Positions 39,740 to 49,437 of a stretch of DNA of 64,000 bases are shown piece after piece; the first letter of the stretch is position 1; every line of letters starts with the position of its first letter. The DNA lies in contig NZ_JAUXVZ010000054.1 in the NCBI RefSeq assembly GCF_030680185.1, positions 1 to 64,000 on the forward strand, written 5' to 3'. Source of the stretch: Phenylobacterium sp. (lineage in GTDB: Bacteria; Pseudomonadota; Alphaproteobacteria; Caulobacterales; Caulobacteraceae). The translations under genes and the position numbers were made by a program. Below the pieces are notes generated by a model, which did not search any database, had not been told where the DNA came from, and saw only the letters and a program-made list of their open reading frames with translations.

Positions 39740-40794
39740 CCGACGAGCCCGAGGTCCTGACCCGTATCGAGGGCGCCGTCGGACGGATCACGCTGAACCG
39801 CCCCAAGGCCCTGCACGCCCTGACGACCAGCATGTGCCGGACGATGATCGACGCCCTGGTGGACTGGCGGACCGATCCGGCGGTGGACTTCGTCCTGATC
39901 GACCATTCCGGCGAGCGGGGCTTCTGCGCGGGCGGCGATATCCGCATGCTCGCCGAGAGCGGCGCCCGCGACGGCTTTGCGGCCCGGGAATTCTTCTTCA
40001 CCGAGTACCGGCTCAACCACCTGATCTTCGAATATCCCAAGCCGGTCATGGCGATCATGGACGGGGTGACCATGGGCGGCGGCGTCGGCCTGGCTCTGCC
40101 GGCGCGCTATCGGGTCGCCACCGAAAGGACGACCTTTGCCATGCCGGAAACGGGGATCGGCCTGTTTCCCGACGTGGGCGGCGGCTGGCATCTGCCGCGG
40201 CTGCCGGGCAAGTCCGGCCTCTGGCTCGCCCTGACCGGCGCCCGGCTGAAGGCGGCTGACTGCGAACTGCTGGGCCTGGCCACCGACTATGTGGACTCCG
40301 CCAACATCGAGGCGCTGAAGGCGCAACTCGTCGCCGATCCCGCCGCCGTCGAGACGCATCTCACCCTGCTGGAGGCTGACGCCGGACGTCCGCCCCTGGG
40401 TCTTCATCGCGACGAGATGGACCGGCTGTTCGACGGCGACAGTGTCGAGGCGATCTTCGCCGCCCTGGAGGCCGACGACGGCGCCTGGGCCGCCGCCCAA
40501 CTGGACGTCCTGAAGACCAAGTCGCCCCAGACCCTCAAGGTCGCCTTCCGGCAGCTGGCCCTGGGGGCTCAGGCCGAGACCTTCGCCGAGAATATGGAGA
40601 TGGAGTATCGCATCGGCGCCCGGGTGGTCGGCCTCTACGACTTCATCGAGGGGGTCCGCGCGGTGATCATCGACAAGGACAATGCGCCCCGCTGGAATCC
40701 CGATCGTCTCGAAGGCGTCACCGACACCATGCTCGACGAGATATTCGCCCCCCTGCCTTCCGCCCAGGCCTGGCGGCCGCTACCCTTGGAGTAA
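39736..40794 (+). CDS. Enoyl-CoA hydratase/isomerase family protein, 3-hydroxyisobutyryl-CoA hydrolase-like
   Basis: GRITLNRPKALHALTTSMCRTM, HSGERGFCAGGDIRMLAESG, IMDGVTMGGGVGLALPARYRVATERTTFAMPETGIGLFPDVGGGWHLPRLPG; HIBCH-like C-terminal half. Confidence 0.92.
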   Translation: MTDEPEVLTRIEGAVGRITLNRPKALHALTTSMCRTMIDALVDWRTDPAVDFVLIDHSGERGFCAGGDIRMLAESGARDGFAAREFFFTEYRLNHLIFEYPKPVMAIMDGVTMGGGVGLALPARYRVATERTTFAMPETGIGLFPDVGGGWHLPRLPGKSGLWLALTGARLKAADCELLGLATDYVDSANIEALKAQLVADPAAVETHLTLLEADAGRPPLGLHRDEMDRLFDGDSVEAIFAALEADDGAWAAAQLDVLKTKSPQTLKVAFRQLALGAQAETFAENMEMEYRIGARVVGLYDFIEGVRAVIIDKDNAPRWNPDRLEGVTDTMLDEIFAPLPSAQAWRPLPLE

Positions 40795-40856
40795 GGCGGC
40801 GCGCGTCCGCCACCAAGGGAGATCGCCATGCAGACCACCAGTCCCGCGGGGCGGGC

Positions 40857-41753
40857 ATGACCTGCTACGCCTTCATCGGCCTGGGCAATATGGGCGGCGG
40901 CATGGCCGCCGTGTTGGCCGCAGCGGGGCATGAGGTGAGGGCCTCCGACCTTTCCGCCGACGCCCTGGCCCGCGCCGTCGCCGCGGGCGCGACGTCTTCG
41001 GCGTCCGCCCTCGACGCCGTCTCTGGCGCTGAGGTCGTCATCACCATGCTGCCCGCCGGGACCCATGTGCACGAGGTCTACCAGCAGGCTGTCCTGGCCG
41101 GCGCGGCCAGGAACGCGCTGGTGATCGACTGTTCCACCATCGACGTCGATACGGCCCGCCTGGTGGCCGGTCAGGCTACGGCCGCGGGCCTGCGTCCCGC
41201 CGATGCGCCTGTCTCGGGCGGCGTGACGGCGGCTGCGGCGGGCGGACTCACCTTCATGGTGGGTTGCGCCGAAGACGACTTCGCCGATGTGGAAGCGGTG
41301 CTGAGGCCGATGGCCAAGACCGTGGTGCGGGCCGGCGACGCCGGGGCAGGGCAGGCGGCCAAGATCTGCAACAACATGCTGCTGGGCATATCGATGATCG
41401 GCGCCTGCGAGGCCCTGTCTCTGGCCGAAGGGCTGGGACTCGACCCCGAGCGATTCGTCGAGATCGCCTCGGCCTCGTCGGGGCAGTGCTGGTCGCTGAC
41501 CTCCTACTGCCCTTGGCCGGGCCCGGTGGCGGCTGCGCCGTCAAACCGTGGCTATGAGGGCGGATTCGCCGGCGCCATGATGCTGAAGGACCTGAAGCTG
41601 GCCCAGGGGGCGGCGGCTTCAGTGGGGGCTTCCACGCCCCTGGGGGCGCAGGCCGAGGCGCTTTATGCGCTGTTTGACCGTCTAGGCTATGGTGAAAAGG
41701 ACTTTTCGGGCCTAATTCAGGTGCTGCGCGGACGACTGGACCTGCTTGCCTGA
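40857..41753 (+). CDS. mmsB: 3-hydroxyisobutyrate dehydrogenase
   Basis: FIGLGNMGGGMAAVLAAAGHEV, TMLPAGTHVHEVY, IDCSTIDVDTAR, DAPVSGGVTAAAAGGLTFMVG, GAGQAAKICNNMLLGISM; linked to the acyl-CoA dehydrogenase and HIBCH-like genes. Confidence 0.93.
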   Translation: MTCYAFIGLGNMGGGMAAVLAAAGHEVRASDLSADALARAVAAGATSSASALDAVSGAEVVITMLPAGTHVHEVYQQAVLAGAARNALVIDCSTIDVDTARLVAGQATAAGLRPADAPVSGGVTAAAAGGLTFMVGCAEDDFADVEAVLRPMAKTVVRAGDAGAGQAAKICNNMLLGISMIGACEALSLAEGLGLDPERFVEIASASSGQCWSLTSYCPWPGPVAAAPSNRGYEGGFAGAMMLKDLKLAQGAAASVGASTPLGAQAEALYALFDRLGYGEKDFSGLIQVLRGRLDLLA

Positions 41754-41777
41754 CGGCTGGCGAAGAATGGGCGTTCG

Positions 41778-41791
41778 TTGACGTAGATCAA
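41778..41791 (+). promoter_or_regulatory. Putative FNR/FixK-type operator upstream of hemA
   Basis: TTGACGTAGATCAA fits TTGA-N6-TCAA; a TAGACA element at 41814-41819 sits where a class II promoter would have its -10. Confidence 0.7.
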
Positions 41792-41910
41792 GCTGGCGCG
41801 ACACTGCGCCTTGTAGACATGCTCCGAACCCGGTGCGAAAAGCCGGGCGGAATATTAAGGGGACCGGCTGCGGCGTGAGATCGTCGAGCGTGCCGCCGGA
41901 TTTCGTGTCG

Positions 41911-43140
41911 ATGGATTACAGGACCGCTTTCCACAACGCCCTCGAGCGGGTTCACGCCGAAGGCCGTTATCGGGTTTTCGCCGACCTGAAGCGCCATCGC
42001 GGGAACTTCCCCCGCGCCACCTGGACGCGCCCGGACGGCGAAGCCCAGGACATCGTGGTCTGGTGCTCCAACGACTATCTCGGCCAGGGCCAGAACCCGG
42101 TCGTGATCGAGGCCATGAAGACGGCCATCGACGAGGCCGGCGCCGGCTCCGGCGGCACCCGCAACATCTCCGGCACGACCCACTATCATGTCGAGCTCGA
42201 GCACGAGCTGGCCGACCTGCACGGCAAGGAAGCCGCGCTTCTGTTCACCTCGGGCTATGTGTCCAACGAGGCGTCGCTCTCGACCCTCTATAAGATCCTG
42301 CCCGGGCTCATCATGTTCTCCGATGAGCTCAACCATAATTCGATGATCTCGGGCATCCGCGCCGGCGCCCGCGAGCAGCGCCGCGTGTTCCGCCACAACG
42401 ATCTGGCGCATCTTGAGGAGCTGCTGGCCGCGGCGCCCGCCGACGCCCCCAAGCTGATCGCCTTCGAGAGCGTCTATTCCATGGACGGCGACATCGCCGA
42501 CATGCCGGCCATGGTCGCCCTGGCCAAGAAGTATGGCGCCATGACCTATCTCGACGAGGTCCATGCGGTGGGCATGTACGGCCCCCGCGGCGCTGGCGTC
42601 GCCGAGCGCGACGGGGTGATGGATCAGATCGACATCATCGAAGGCACGCTGGGCAAGGCGTTCGGCGTCATGGGCGGCTATATCGCCGCCGACGCGGTGA
42701 TCATCGACGCGATCCGCTCCTATGCCGATGGCTTCATCTTCACCACCTCGATCCCGCCGGCCCTGGCCGCCGGCGCGGTGGCGTCGATCCGCTATCTGAA
42801 GGAACACAATGAGGTCCGCGTGGCCCACCAGGGTCGCGCTCAGGCCCTCAAGGAACGGCTGACCAAGGCTGGCCTGCCGGTCATGCCGTCGGAAAGCCAT
42901 ATCGTGCCGGTGCTGGTCGGCGACCCGGTCCACTGCAAGATGATCTCCGACATCCTGCTCAGCGACTACGGCGTCTATGTGCAGCCGATCAACTATCCGA
43001 CCGTGCCGCGCGGCACCGAGCGCCTGCGCTTCACGCCGTCGCCGGCCCACAGCGACGAGATGATCGATCATCTCGCCAAGGCGCTCGAAGCCCTGTGGGT
43101 CCACTGCAACGTCCAGCGGGTCGGCGGCGTCGCCGCCTAA
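41911..43140 (+). CDS. hemA: 5-aminolevulinate synthase
   Basis: [116 protein letters not shown]. Start set at MDYRT. Confidence 0.97.
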   Translation: MDYRTAFHNALERVHAEGRYRVFADLKRHRGNFPRATWTRPDGEAQDIVVWCSNDYLGQGQNPVVIEAMKTAIDEAGAGSGGTRNISGTTHYHVELEHELADLHGKEAALLFTSGYVSNEASLSTLYKILPGLIMFSDELNHNSMISGIRAGAREQRRVFRHNDLAHLEELLAAAPADAPKLIAFESVYSMDGDIADMPAMVALAKKYGAMTYLDEVHAVGMYGPRGAGVAERDGVMDQIDIIEGTLGKAFGVMGGYIAADAVIIDAIRSYADGFIFTTSIPPALAAGAVASIRYLKEHNEVRVAHQGRAQALKERLTKAGLPVMPSESHIVPVLVGDPVHCKMISDILLSDYGVYVQPINYPTVPRGTERLRFTPSPAHSDEMIDHLAKALEALWVHCNVQRVGGVAA

Positions 43141-43143
43141 GCG

Positions 43144-43572
43144 CTAGCTGCGCCGGCGCACCCCGCGGCCCAGGCCGATCTGCTTGGCGAAGTCCGAGCG
43201 ACGCGCGGCATAGGTCGGCGCGACCATCGGATAGTCCGGCGGCAGACCCCAGCGGCGACGATAGTCCTCGGGGCTCATGTCGTAGCGCGAACGCAGGTAG
43301 CGCTTGAGCATCTTCAGGCGCTTCCCGTCTTCCAGACAGACGATGTAGTCGTCCTGAACGGATTTGCTGATCGGAACTGCGGGCTTCGGCCGTTCCTCGG
43401 GGGGCGGAGCCTCAGGCTCGCCCAAGGTCGCCAGGGTGTCGTGGACCGCGCGGATCAGGTCCGGCACGGCGTCAGTGCTGATTGGATTGCGGCTCACATA
43501 GGCGGATACGATATCGACGCCGAGACGAAGCATATCCCCCGAACGCGCCGTGAGTCCGCTATCAACACTCAT
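43144..43572 (-). CDS. mucR: MucR/Ros family transcriptional regulator
   Basis: [62 protein letters not shown] is a strong MucR signature. Confidence 0.93.
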   Translation of the reverse strand: MSVDSGLTARSGDMLRLGVDIVSAYVSRNPISTDAVPDLIRAVHDTLATLGEPEAPPPEERPKPAVPISKSVQDDYIVCLEDGKRLKMLKRYLRSRYDMSPEDYRRRWGLPPDYPMVAPTYAARRSDFAKQIGLGRGVRRRS

Positions 43573-43748
43573 TACTTTCCCCTCTGACCACACAAGGTTC
43601 GGCGCAAAGCTTGGAGGCGCTCGGACGGGCGAAAAACGCCGACGATCAGACTTCGTTCCCGCATATTGTGGAGGCGGTTGGAACCCGGGCGGGAATGGGA
43701 GTAAAAGGCGCCTCCGCCCCCCAGCAGATTCCGACGCGAGAGCCGCCC

Positions 43749-45044
43749 TTGACCGCCCAAGCCCAGACCGCCTCCGCCGCCGACGCCTTCTTCAGCCAAG
43801 GCGTGGCCGAGACTGACCGCGAAATCGCCGAGGTCCTCCGCCGCGAACTCAAGCGCCAGCAGGATCAGATCGAACTGATCGCCTCGGAGAACATCGTCTC
43901 CCGCGCGGTGATGGAAGCGCAGGGCTCGGTCCTGACCAACAAGTACGCCGAGGGCTATCCCGGCAAGCGCTACTACGGCGGTTGTGAGGAAGTGGACGTG
44001 GCCGAAGCCCTGGCCATCGAGCGGGCCAAGCGCCTGTTCGGCGCCGAGTACGCCAATGTTCAACCCCATTCCGGCAGCCAGGCCAACCAGGCCGTCTTCA
44101 TGGCGACCATGAGCCCGGGCGACACCTTCATGGGCATGGATCTGGCGGCGGGCGGCCACCTGACCCATGGCAAGAACGTCAATCAGTCGGGCAAGTGGTT
44201 CAATCCGGTGTCCTATGCGGTTCGCCAGCAGGACCAGTTGATCGACTATGACGAAGCCGCCGAAGTGGCGCTGGCCGCCAAGCCCAAGGTGATCATCGCC
44301 GGCGGTTCGGCCTATAGCCGCGAGATCGACTTCGCCCGTTTCCGCCAGATCGCCGACAGTGTCGGCGCCATCCTGATGGTCGACATCGCCCACTATGCGG
44401 GCCTTGTGGCCGGCGGCGCCTATCCGAACCCCATGCCCCACGCCCATGTGGTCACGACGACGACCCACAAGACCCTGCGCGGTCCCCGCGGCGGCATGAT
44501 CCTGACCAACGACAAGAAGCTGGCCAAGAAGATCGATTCGGCGGTCTTCCCCGGCCTGCAGGGCGGCCCCCTGATGCATGTGATCGCCGCCAAGGCGGTG
44601 GCCTTCGGCGAGGCCCTGCGTCCGGAATTCAAGCTCTATGCCCGCCAGGTGGTGGAGAACGCCCGCGCCCTGGCTGACGCCCTGGCGGCCGGCGGCCTCA
44701 AGATCGTCTCCGGCGGCACCGACAGCCACCTGATGCTGGTGGACCTGACGCCCAAGGGGGTGACCGGCGCCGACGCCGAGATCGCCCTGGAGCGGGCGAA
44801 CATCACCTGCAACAAGAACGGCATTCCGTTCGACCCGCTGCCCTTCACCCAGACCTCGGGCCTGCGCCTGGGTTCGCCGGCCGGCACGTCGCGGGGCTTT
44901 GGCCCGGCCGAGTTCCGCCGCATCGGCCAGCTGATCGCCGAGGTGGTCGATGGTCTGGCGAAAGGCGGCGATAACTCGGCGGTCGAGGCCAAGGTCCGTG
45001 ACGAGGTGCTGGCCTTGACCCGCCGGTTCCCGATCTACAACTAG
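43749..45044 (+). CDS. glyA: Serine hydroxymethyltransferase (likely TTG start; start uncertain)
   Basis: [73 protein letters not shown]. Residues before LTAQAQ in the track ORF look non-coding. Confidence 0.94.
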   Translation: MTAQAQTASAADAFFSQGVAETDREIAEVLRRELKRQQDQIELIASENIVSRAVMEAQGSVLTNKYAEGYPGKRYYGGCEEVDVAEALAIERAKRLFGAEYANVQPHSGSQANQAVFMATMSPGDTFMGMDLAAGGHLTHGKNVNQSGKWFNPVSYAVRQQDQLIDYDEAAEVALAAKPKVIIAGGSAYSREIDFARFRQIADSVGAILMVDIAHYAGLVAGGAYPNPMPHAHVVTTTTHKTLRGPRGGMILTNDKKLAKKIDSAVFPGLQGGPLMHVIAAKAVAFGEALRPEFKLYARQVVENARALADALAAGGLKIVSGGTDSHLMLVDLTPKGVTGADAEIALERANITCNKNGIPFDPLPFTQTSGLRLGSPAGTSRGFGPAEFRRIGQLIAEVVDGLAKGGDNSAVEAKVRDEVLALTRRFPIYN

Positions 45045-45079
45045 GCCTAAACGGATGCGGCCGGGGAGGGGCTGACCTG

Positions 45080-45553
45080 ATGCGATGCCCATTCTGCGGC
45101 CATACTGAGAGCCAGGTGAAGGACAGCCGCCCGTCGGAAGACGGCGCGGCCATCCGACGTCGACGGCTGTGCCCGGCCTGTGGTGGTCGGTTCACCACAT
45201 TCGAACGCATCCAGCTGCGCGAGCTGACCGTGATCAAGCGGTCTGGCCGGCGCACGCCGTTCGAGCGGGAAAAGCTGCTGCGCTCCATCGACATCGCCAC
45301 CCGCAAGCGGTCCATTGATCCCGAACAGGTCGAACGGATGGTCAATGGCATTACGCGACAGCTCGAGAGCATGGGCGAGACCGAAATCGGCTCCGAAGTG
45401 GTCGGCGAACTGGTGATGAAGGCGCTCAAGACCCTCGATGACGTGGCCTATGTCCGTTACGCCTCAGTCTATCGCGACTTCCGCGAGACCAGGGACTTCG
45501 CCGACTTCCTCGGGCGCGAGGGCTTGTCCGACGCCCCGGACGAGGAGCGCTAA
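45080..45553 (+). CDS. nrdR: Transcriptional repressor NrdR
   Basis: [66 protein letters not shown] (Zn ribbon plus ATP-cone). Confidence 0.98.
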   Translation: MRCPFCGHTESQVKDSRPSEDGAAIRRRRLCPACGGRFTTFERIQLRELTVIKRSGRRTPFEREKLLRSIDIATRKRSIDPEQVERMVNGITRQLESMGETEIGSEVVGELVMKALKTLDDVAYVRYASVYRDFRETRDFADFLGREGLSDAPDEER

Positions 45554-45577
45554 GGGGCGCTGCGCCGACGTTCGCCC

Positions 45578-46219
45578 ATGATCACGTTGAAGCTCGCCAC
45601 ATCCCTGGACGGTCGCATCGCCACCGGCCAGGGCGACAGCCGCTGGATCACGGGGCCTGAGGCGCGGACTGAGGTCCACCGACTGCGCGCCGAACATGAC
45701 GCGGTCCTGGTCGGCGCTGAGACGGCCCTGGCGGATGACCCGGATTTGACCGTGCGCCTGCCCGGCTATGCCGGGCCGCAGCCCGCGCGGGTGGTGCTCG
45801 ATAGTCGCCAGCGGTTGCCGCCCACTTCACGCCTGGCGCGCTCGGCCCAGGACATCCCCGTTCATGTGGTCGCCACGGGCGCGCCCGATCCGGCCCTGCT
45901 GGCGGCCGGCGTCCAGATTATCCAGGTGCCTGCGCTTGACGACGGACGGCCAGACTTGCCCGCCGTCGTCGCCATGCTTGCCGCCCGCGGCCTCAGGCGC
46001 CTGTTCGTCGAGGGGGGCGGGCAGGTGGCGGCCAGTTTTCTCCGCTGCGGGCTTGTGGATCGCATGGAGTGGTTCCGGGGGCCGCAGATCATCGGCGACG
46101 AGGGCCGCCCGGCTATCGGGGGCTTATGTCTCTCACGCCTCGATGAGGCCCCGCGCCTGCGTCGAATCGAGGTCTCCGTCCTCGGCGAAGACCTTTGGGA
46201 ACGCTACGAAAGGATCTGA
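45578..46219 (+). CDS. ribD: RibD C-terminal reductase domain protein (5-amino-6-(5-phosphoribosylamino)uracil reductase-like), no deaminase domain
   Basis: LKLATSLDGRIATGQGDSRWITGPEARTEVHRLRAEHDAVLVGAETALADDPDLTVR and LFVEGGGQVAASFL; ORF begins directly with the reductase fold. Confidence 0.9.
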   Translation: MITLKLATSLDGRIATGQGDSRWITGPEARTEVHRLRAEHDAVLVGAETALADDPDLTVRLPGYAGPQPARVVLDSRQRLPPTSRLARSAQDIPVHVVATGAPDPALLAAGVQIIQVPALDDGRPDLPAVVAMLAARGLRRLFVEGGGQVAASFLRCGLVDRMEWFRGPQIIGDEGRPAIGGLCLSRLDEAPRLRRIEVSVLGEDLWERYERI

Positions 46220-46810
46220 ATGTTCACGGGAATTGTCACCGATGTCGGCAAGGTGCGCGCCGTGCGCGACACCGATCGCGACCGCAGGTTCGAGATCGAG
46301 ACCGCCTTCGATCTCTCGACGGTCGAGATCGGCGCCTCCATCGCCCACGCCGGTTGCTGCCTGACCGTGGTCGAGAAGGGGCCAAACTGGTTCGCCGTCG
46401 AGGTCTCCGGCGAGACCCTGGACCGAACCACAATCGGTGAATGGACCGAGGGACGGCCTGTCAATCTGGAACGCTCGGCCCGGGTCGGCGACGAACTGGG
46501 CGGCCACATCGTCTCGGGCCATGTGGACGGCGTCGGCGAGATCATCTCCATCGTGTCCGAAGGCGGCTCGCACCGCGTGAAGGTGCGCGTGCCGCGGCCG
46601 CTGCATAGGTATATCGCGCCCAAGGGGTCGATCACCGTGGAGGGCGTCTCCCTGACCGTGAACGAGGTGGAGGACGATGTGTTCGGGGTCAATCTGATCC
46701 CTCACACCTGGGACGTGACCACGCTGGGGCGGCTTGTCGTGGGCTCGAAGGTCAATCTGGAGATCGACATGCTGGCGCGCTATCTCGCGCGATGGCGCGA
46801 AACCGCCTAA
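46220..46810 (+). CDS. ribE: Riboflavin synthase alpha chain
   Basis: MFTGIVTDVGKVRAV; duplicated lumazine-binding domains (GASIAHAGCCLTVVE; GSITVEGVSLTVNEVEDDVFGVNLIPHTWDVTTLG). Confidence 0.96.
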   Translation: MFTGIVTDVGKVRAVRDTDRDRRFEIETAFDLSTVEIGASIAHAGCCLTVVEKGPNWFAVEVSGETLDRTTIGEWTEGRPVNLERSARVGDELGGHIVSGHVDGVGEIISIVSEGGSHRVKVRVPRPLHRYIAPKGSITVEGVSLTVNEVEDDVFGVNLIPHTWDVTTLGRLVVGSKVNLEIDMLARYLARWRETA

Positions 46811-47316
46811 AGGCTGTCCCCTTGGATCGCCTCCCGCGATCGCTGGATTTTGTGATGCAAGACGAGAAGCTGCGCGTCCTCGTGGTCGAGGCGCGGTTCC
46901 ATGGCCAGATCGCCGACGCCCTGCTGGCCGGGGCCACCGATGTGCTGTCGGCCCATGACGTGGAATTCGACGTCGTGACCGTGCCCGGCGAGCTGGAGAT
47001 TCCAGGCGCCATCGCCTTCGCCGATGCGTCGGGCAGCGGCGGCGGCGTGGCCTATGACGGCTATGTGGCCCTGGGCTGCATTATCCGTGGCGAGACCTAC
47101 CACTTCGAGATCATGGCCAACGAATCGGCGCGCGGCCTCATGGACCTGACCTTGAGCCGCCGCCTGTGCATCGGAAATGGCGTCCTGACGGTCGACGAAG
47201 AAGACCAGGCCTGGGAACGGGCTCGGGCGAGCCAGGGCGATCGCGGCGGGGCGGCGGCCAGGACTTGCGTTGAAATGATCAGTCTCCGCGCGCGGCTGTC
47301 GGGACACGACCAATGA
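46792..47316 (+). CDS. ribH: 6,7-dimethyl-8-ribityllumazine synthase (start 46792 or internal ATG 46855)
   Basis: [84 protein letters not shown]. Confidence 0.93.
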   Translation: MARNRLKAVPLDRLPRSLDFVMQDEKLRVLVVEARFHGQIADALLAGATDVLSAHDVEFDVVTVPGELEIPGAIAFADASGSGGGVAYDGYVALGCIIRGETYHFEIMANESARGLMDLTLSRRLCIGNGVLTVDEEDQAWERARASQGDRGGAAARTCVEMISLRARLSGHDQ

Positions 47317-47786
47317 GCCAGGATATCCCCATTCCCACCGGCCCCATTTCCCGCCAGTCCCGTTCGGTCGCCCGTCTGGCGGTCGTGCAGGCGCTCTATC
47401 AGATGGAAGTGTCCGGCGCCGGCGTCGAGGCGGTGATCCGCGAGTTCTCCGACCATCGCTTCGATCGCGACGTGGAGGGCTTTGCGCTGAGCGGGGCCGA
47501 CGAAACCTTTTTCGCCGAGCTCCTGCGCGGCGTGATCACCCGCCAGGCCGATGTGGACAAGGCCGTGGTCAAGCGATTGGCCCAGGGCTGGCGGCTGGAC
47601 CGGCTGGACGCCACCGCCCGCGCCATCCTGCGGGCCGGCGCCTATGAGCTGGTGGAGCGGACCGACATCCCCACCGAGGTGGTGATCGACGAATATGTCG
47701 AACTCGCCAAGTCCTTCTTCGAGGGGCCCGAGCCTGGCTTCGTCAACGGCGCCCTCGACGGCGTGGCCCAGGATGTCCGGGGCTGA
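47313..47786 (+). CDS. nusB: Transcription antitermination factor
   Basis: [76 protein letters not shown]. Confidence 0.96.
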   Translation: MSQDIPIPTGPISRQSRSVARLAVVQALYQMEVSGAGVEAVIREFSDHRFDRDVEGFALSGADETFFAELLRGVITRQADVDKAVVKRLAQGWRLDRLDATARAILRAGAYELVERTDIPTEVVIDEYVELAKSFFEGPEPGFVNGALDGVAQDVRG

Positions 47787-48741
47787 GGACGCCCCCGCCC
47801 AGCCGGACGAGTTCGAGCAGATCGCCCGGCTCTATCGGCCGCTGACTCGCGGGGCGCCCGAGGCCCTGGGCCTGCTGGACGACGCCGCCGTCATCCCGCA
47901 GCGCCCGGGCTTCGATCTGGTGGTGACCAAGGACGCCCTGGTGGAGGGCGTGCATTTCCCCCCTGGCGAAGCGCTCGACCTCGTGGCGCGGAAGCTCCTG
48001 CGAACCAATCTGTCGGATCTGGCGGCCATGGGCGCCGAGCCCTACGGCTATTTCCTCGCCGTGGCCTGGCCCTCGGGGACCGACTTCGCCGCACGCCAGC
48101 TGTTCGCCGAGGGCCTGCGTCTGGACGGCGAGACCTTTGGCGTGAGCCTGCTCGGGGGAGACACGGTTTCGACGGCGGGTCCGCTGGTGGCGAGCCTCAC
48201 CTTGCTGGGCTGGGTTCCGCAGGGGCGTGCGGTGCGCCGGTCCGGCGCGCAGCCAGGGGACCTGGTGATGGTCAGTGGCCCGATCGGCGATGGCGGGTTG
48301 GGGCTTGAGGCGGTCATGGCCCAGTTGAGTGACCCTGACGGCTATCTGGCCGAACGCTACCGCCTGCCGCGCCCCCGCCTGGACCTGATCGAGCCCCTGC
48401 GGGATCAGGCGAGCGCCGGCGCGGACGTATCCGATGGCCTGATCGCCGATGCAGGCCACATCGCCCGGGCCAGCGGCGTAGCCCTTCGCCTGAATCTCGA
48501 ACGCATGCCCTTGTCCCGCGCCGGCGCCGCCTGGCTGACCGAGCAGCCGGATCGCTCGCAGGCGCTCATGAGGCTGGCCACATCGGGGGATGACTACGAA
48601 CTCGTCCTGACCGCCCCGCCCGATGCCAGCGCGCGGCTCGGCCTGCCGGTGATCGGCGTGGTCGAGGCCGGGGAGGGGGTCCTGGTCCTGATCGATGGCA
48701 AGCCTGTGTCGACGGGCCGCAGGGGTTGGACCCACCCCTGA
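47773..48741 (+). CDS. thiL: Thiamine-monophosphate kinase
   Basis: [94 protein letters not shown]. Start set at MSGAEDAP, overlapping nusB by 14 nt. Confidence 0.95.
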   Translation: MSGAEDAPAQPDEFEQIARLYRPLTRGAPEALGLLDDAAVIPQRPGFDLVVTKDALVEGVHFPPGEALDLVARKLLRTNLSDLAAMGAEPYGYFLAVAWPSGTDFAARQLFAEGLRLDGETFGVSLLGGDTVSTAGPLVASLTLLGWVPQGRAVRRSGAQPGDLVMVSGPIGDGGLGLEAVMAQLSDPDGYLAERYRLPRPRLDLIEPLRDQASAGADVSDGLIADAGHIARASGVALRLNLERMPLSRAGAAWLTEQPDRSQALMRLATSGDDYELVLTAPPDASARLGLPVIGVVEAGEGVLVLIDGKPVSTGRRGWTHP

Positions 48742-48799
48742 GCCCTGGCCGGCAGCATCGTAAAGACTGCGGCAACCCTGTTGGAGCTAAGCTTCAGCC

Positions 48800-49234
48800 A
48801 TGCTCCGCCGCGCTTTCATCTCCGCCTTGCCCATGGCCCTGCTGGCCGGTCCCAGCCTTGCGGCCGGGGCGGCCCCGAAGGAGAAGGCGGCCGGCGGCCA
48901 GTATGTGGACATCTCCCCGGTCGCCCTGCCCGTTGTGGTCCGCGATCTGGTGGTCAACTACGTCTTCGTCGCCGTGCGGCTGAATCTGTCGCAGGTGGCG
49001 AACATCCAGAAGCTCAGGGAGCGTGAGCCCTTCTTTCGGGACGCCCTGGTGCGCGCGGGCCATCGGACGCCGTTCACCAGCCAGGAAGACTATCTGAGTC
49101 TGGACGTCGCCCGGCTGAAGTCGGTGATGCTCAAGGAAGCGGTGCGCCTGGGCGGGAAGGACATCCAGTCCGTCTCCGTCATGTCCCAGACGGCCAAGCG
49201 GCGCACCGGCGTCCCCAAGCCGCCCAGCGCTTGA
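48800..49234 (+). CDS. Hypothetical exported protein
   Basis: Signal peptide MLRRAFISALPMALLAGPSLAAGAA; conserved-looking PVVVRDLVVNYVFVAVRLNLS segment; family not recognised. Confidence 0.65.
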   Translation: MLRRAFISALPMALLAGPSLAAGAAPKEKAAGGQYVDISPVALPVVVRDLVVNYVFVAVRLNLSQVANIQKLREREPFFRDALVRAGHRTPFTSQEDYLSLDVARLKSVMLKEAVRLGGKDIQSVSVMSQTAKRRTGVPKPPSA

Positions 49235-49437
49235 TCGCGGACGTCCCTGAGGGCGAGCGCGCCACCAACCACAACCGTTGCGCCCCCCTGGCAACCTTGG
49301 CACAGTCCCAGGGCTAGAAAGAACAAGGGTCGGCGCACGTACGTCGGCCCACCCAAGAGGAAACGTAGCGACCGGCGGCCGCTCCCATTCGGGGGCGAGC
49401 CAGAGCCGGCTCGCGCCATCAAAGGGGCGCTTAAACG

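Noticed and set aside
41788-43104. 438-aa minus-strand ORF antisense to hemA
   Set aside because: Shadow ORF; also spans the FNR-type box and lacks protein-like domains.
43572-45092. 506-aa minus-strand ORF antisense to glyA
   Set aside because: No recognisable domain; glyA on the plus strand is certain and the composition is artefactual.
49300-49320. TGGCAC element suggestive of sigma-54 before hppA
   Set aside because: No matching TTGC element at the required spacing.
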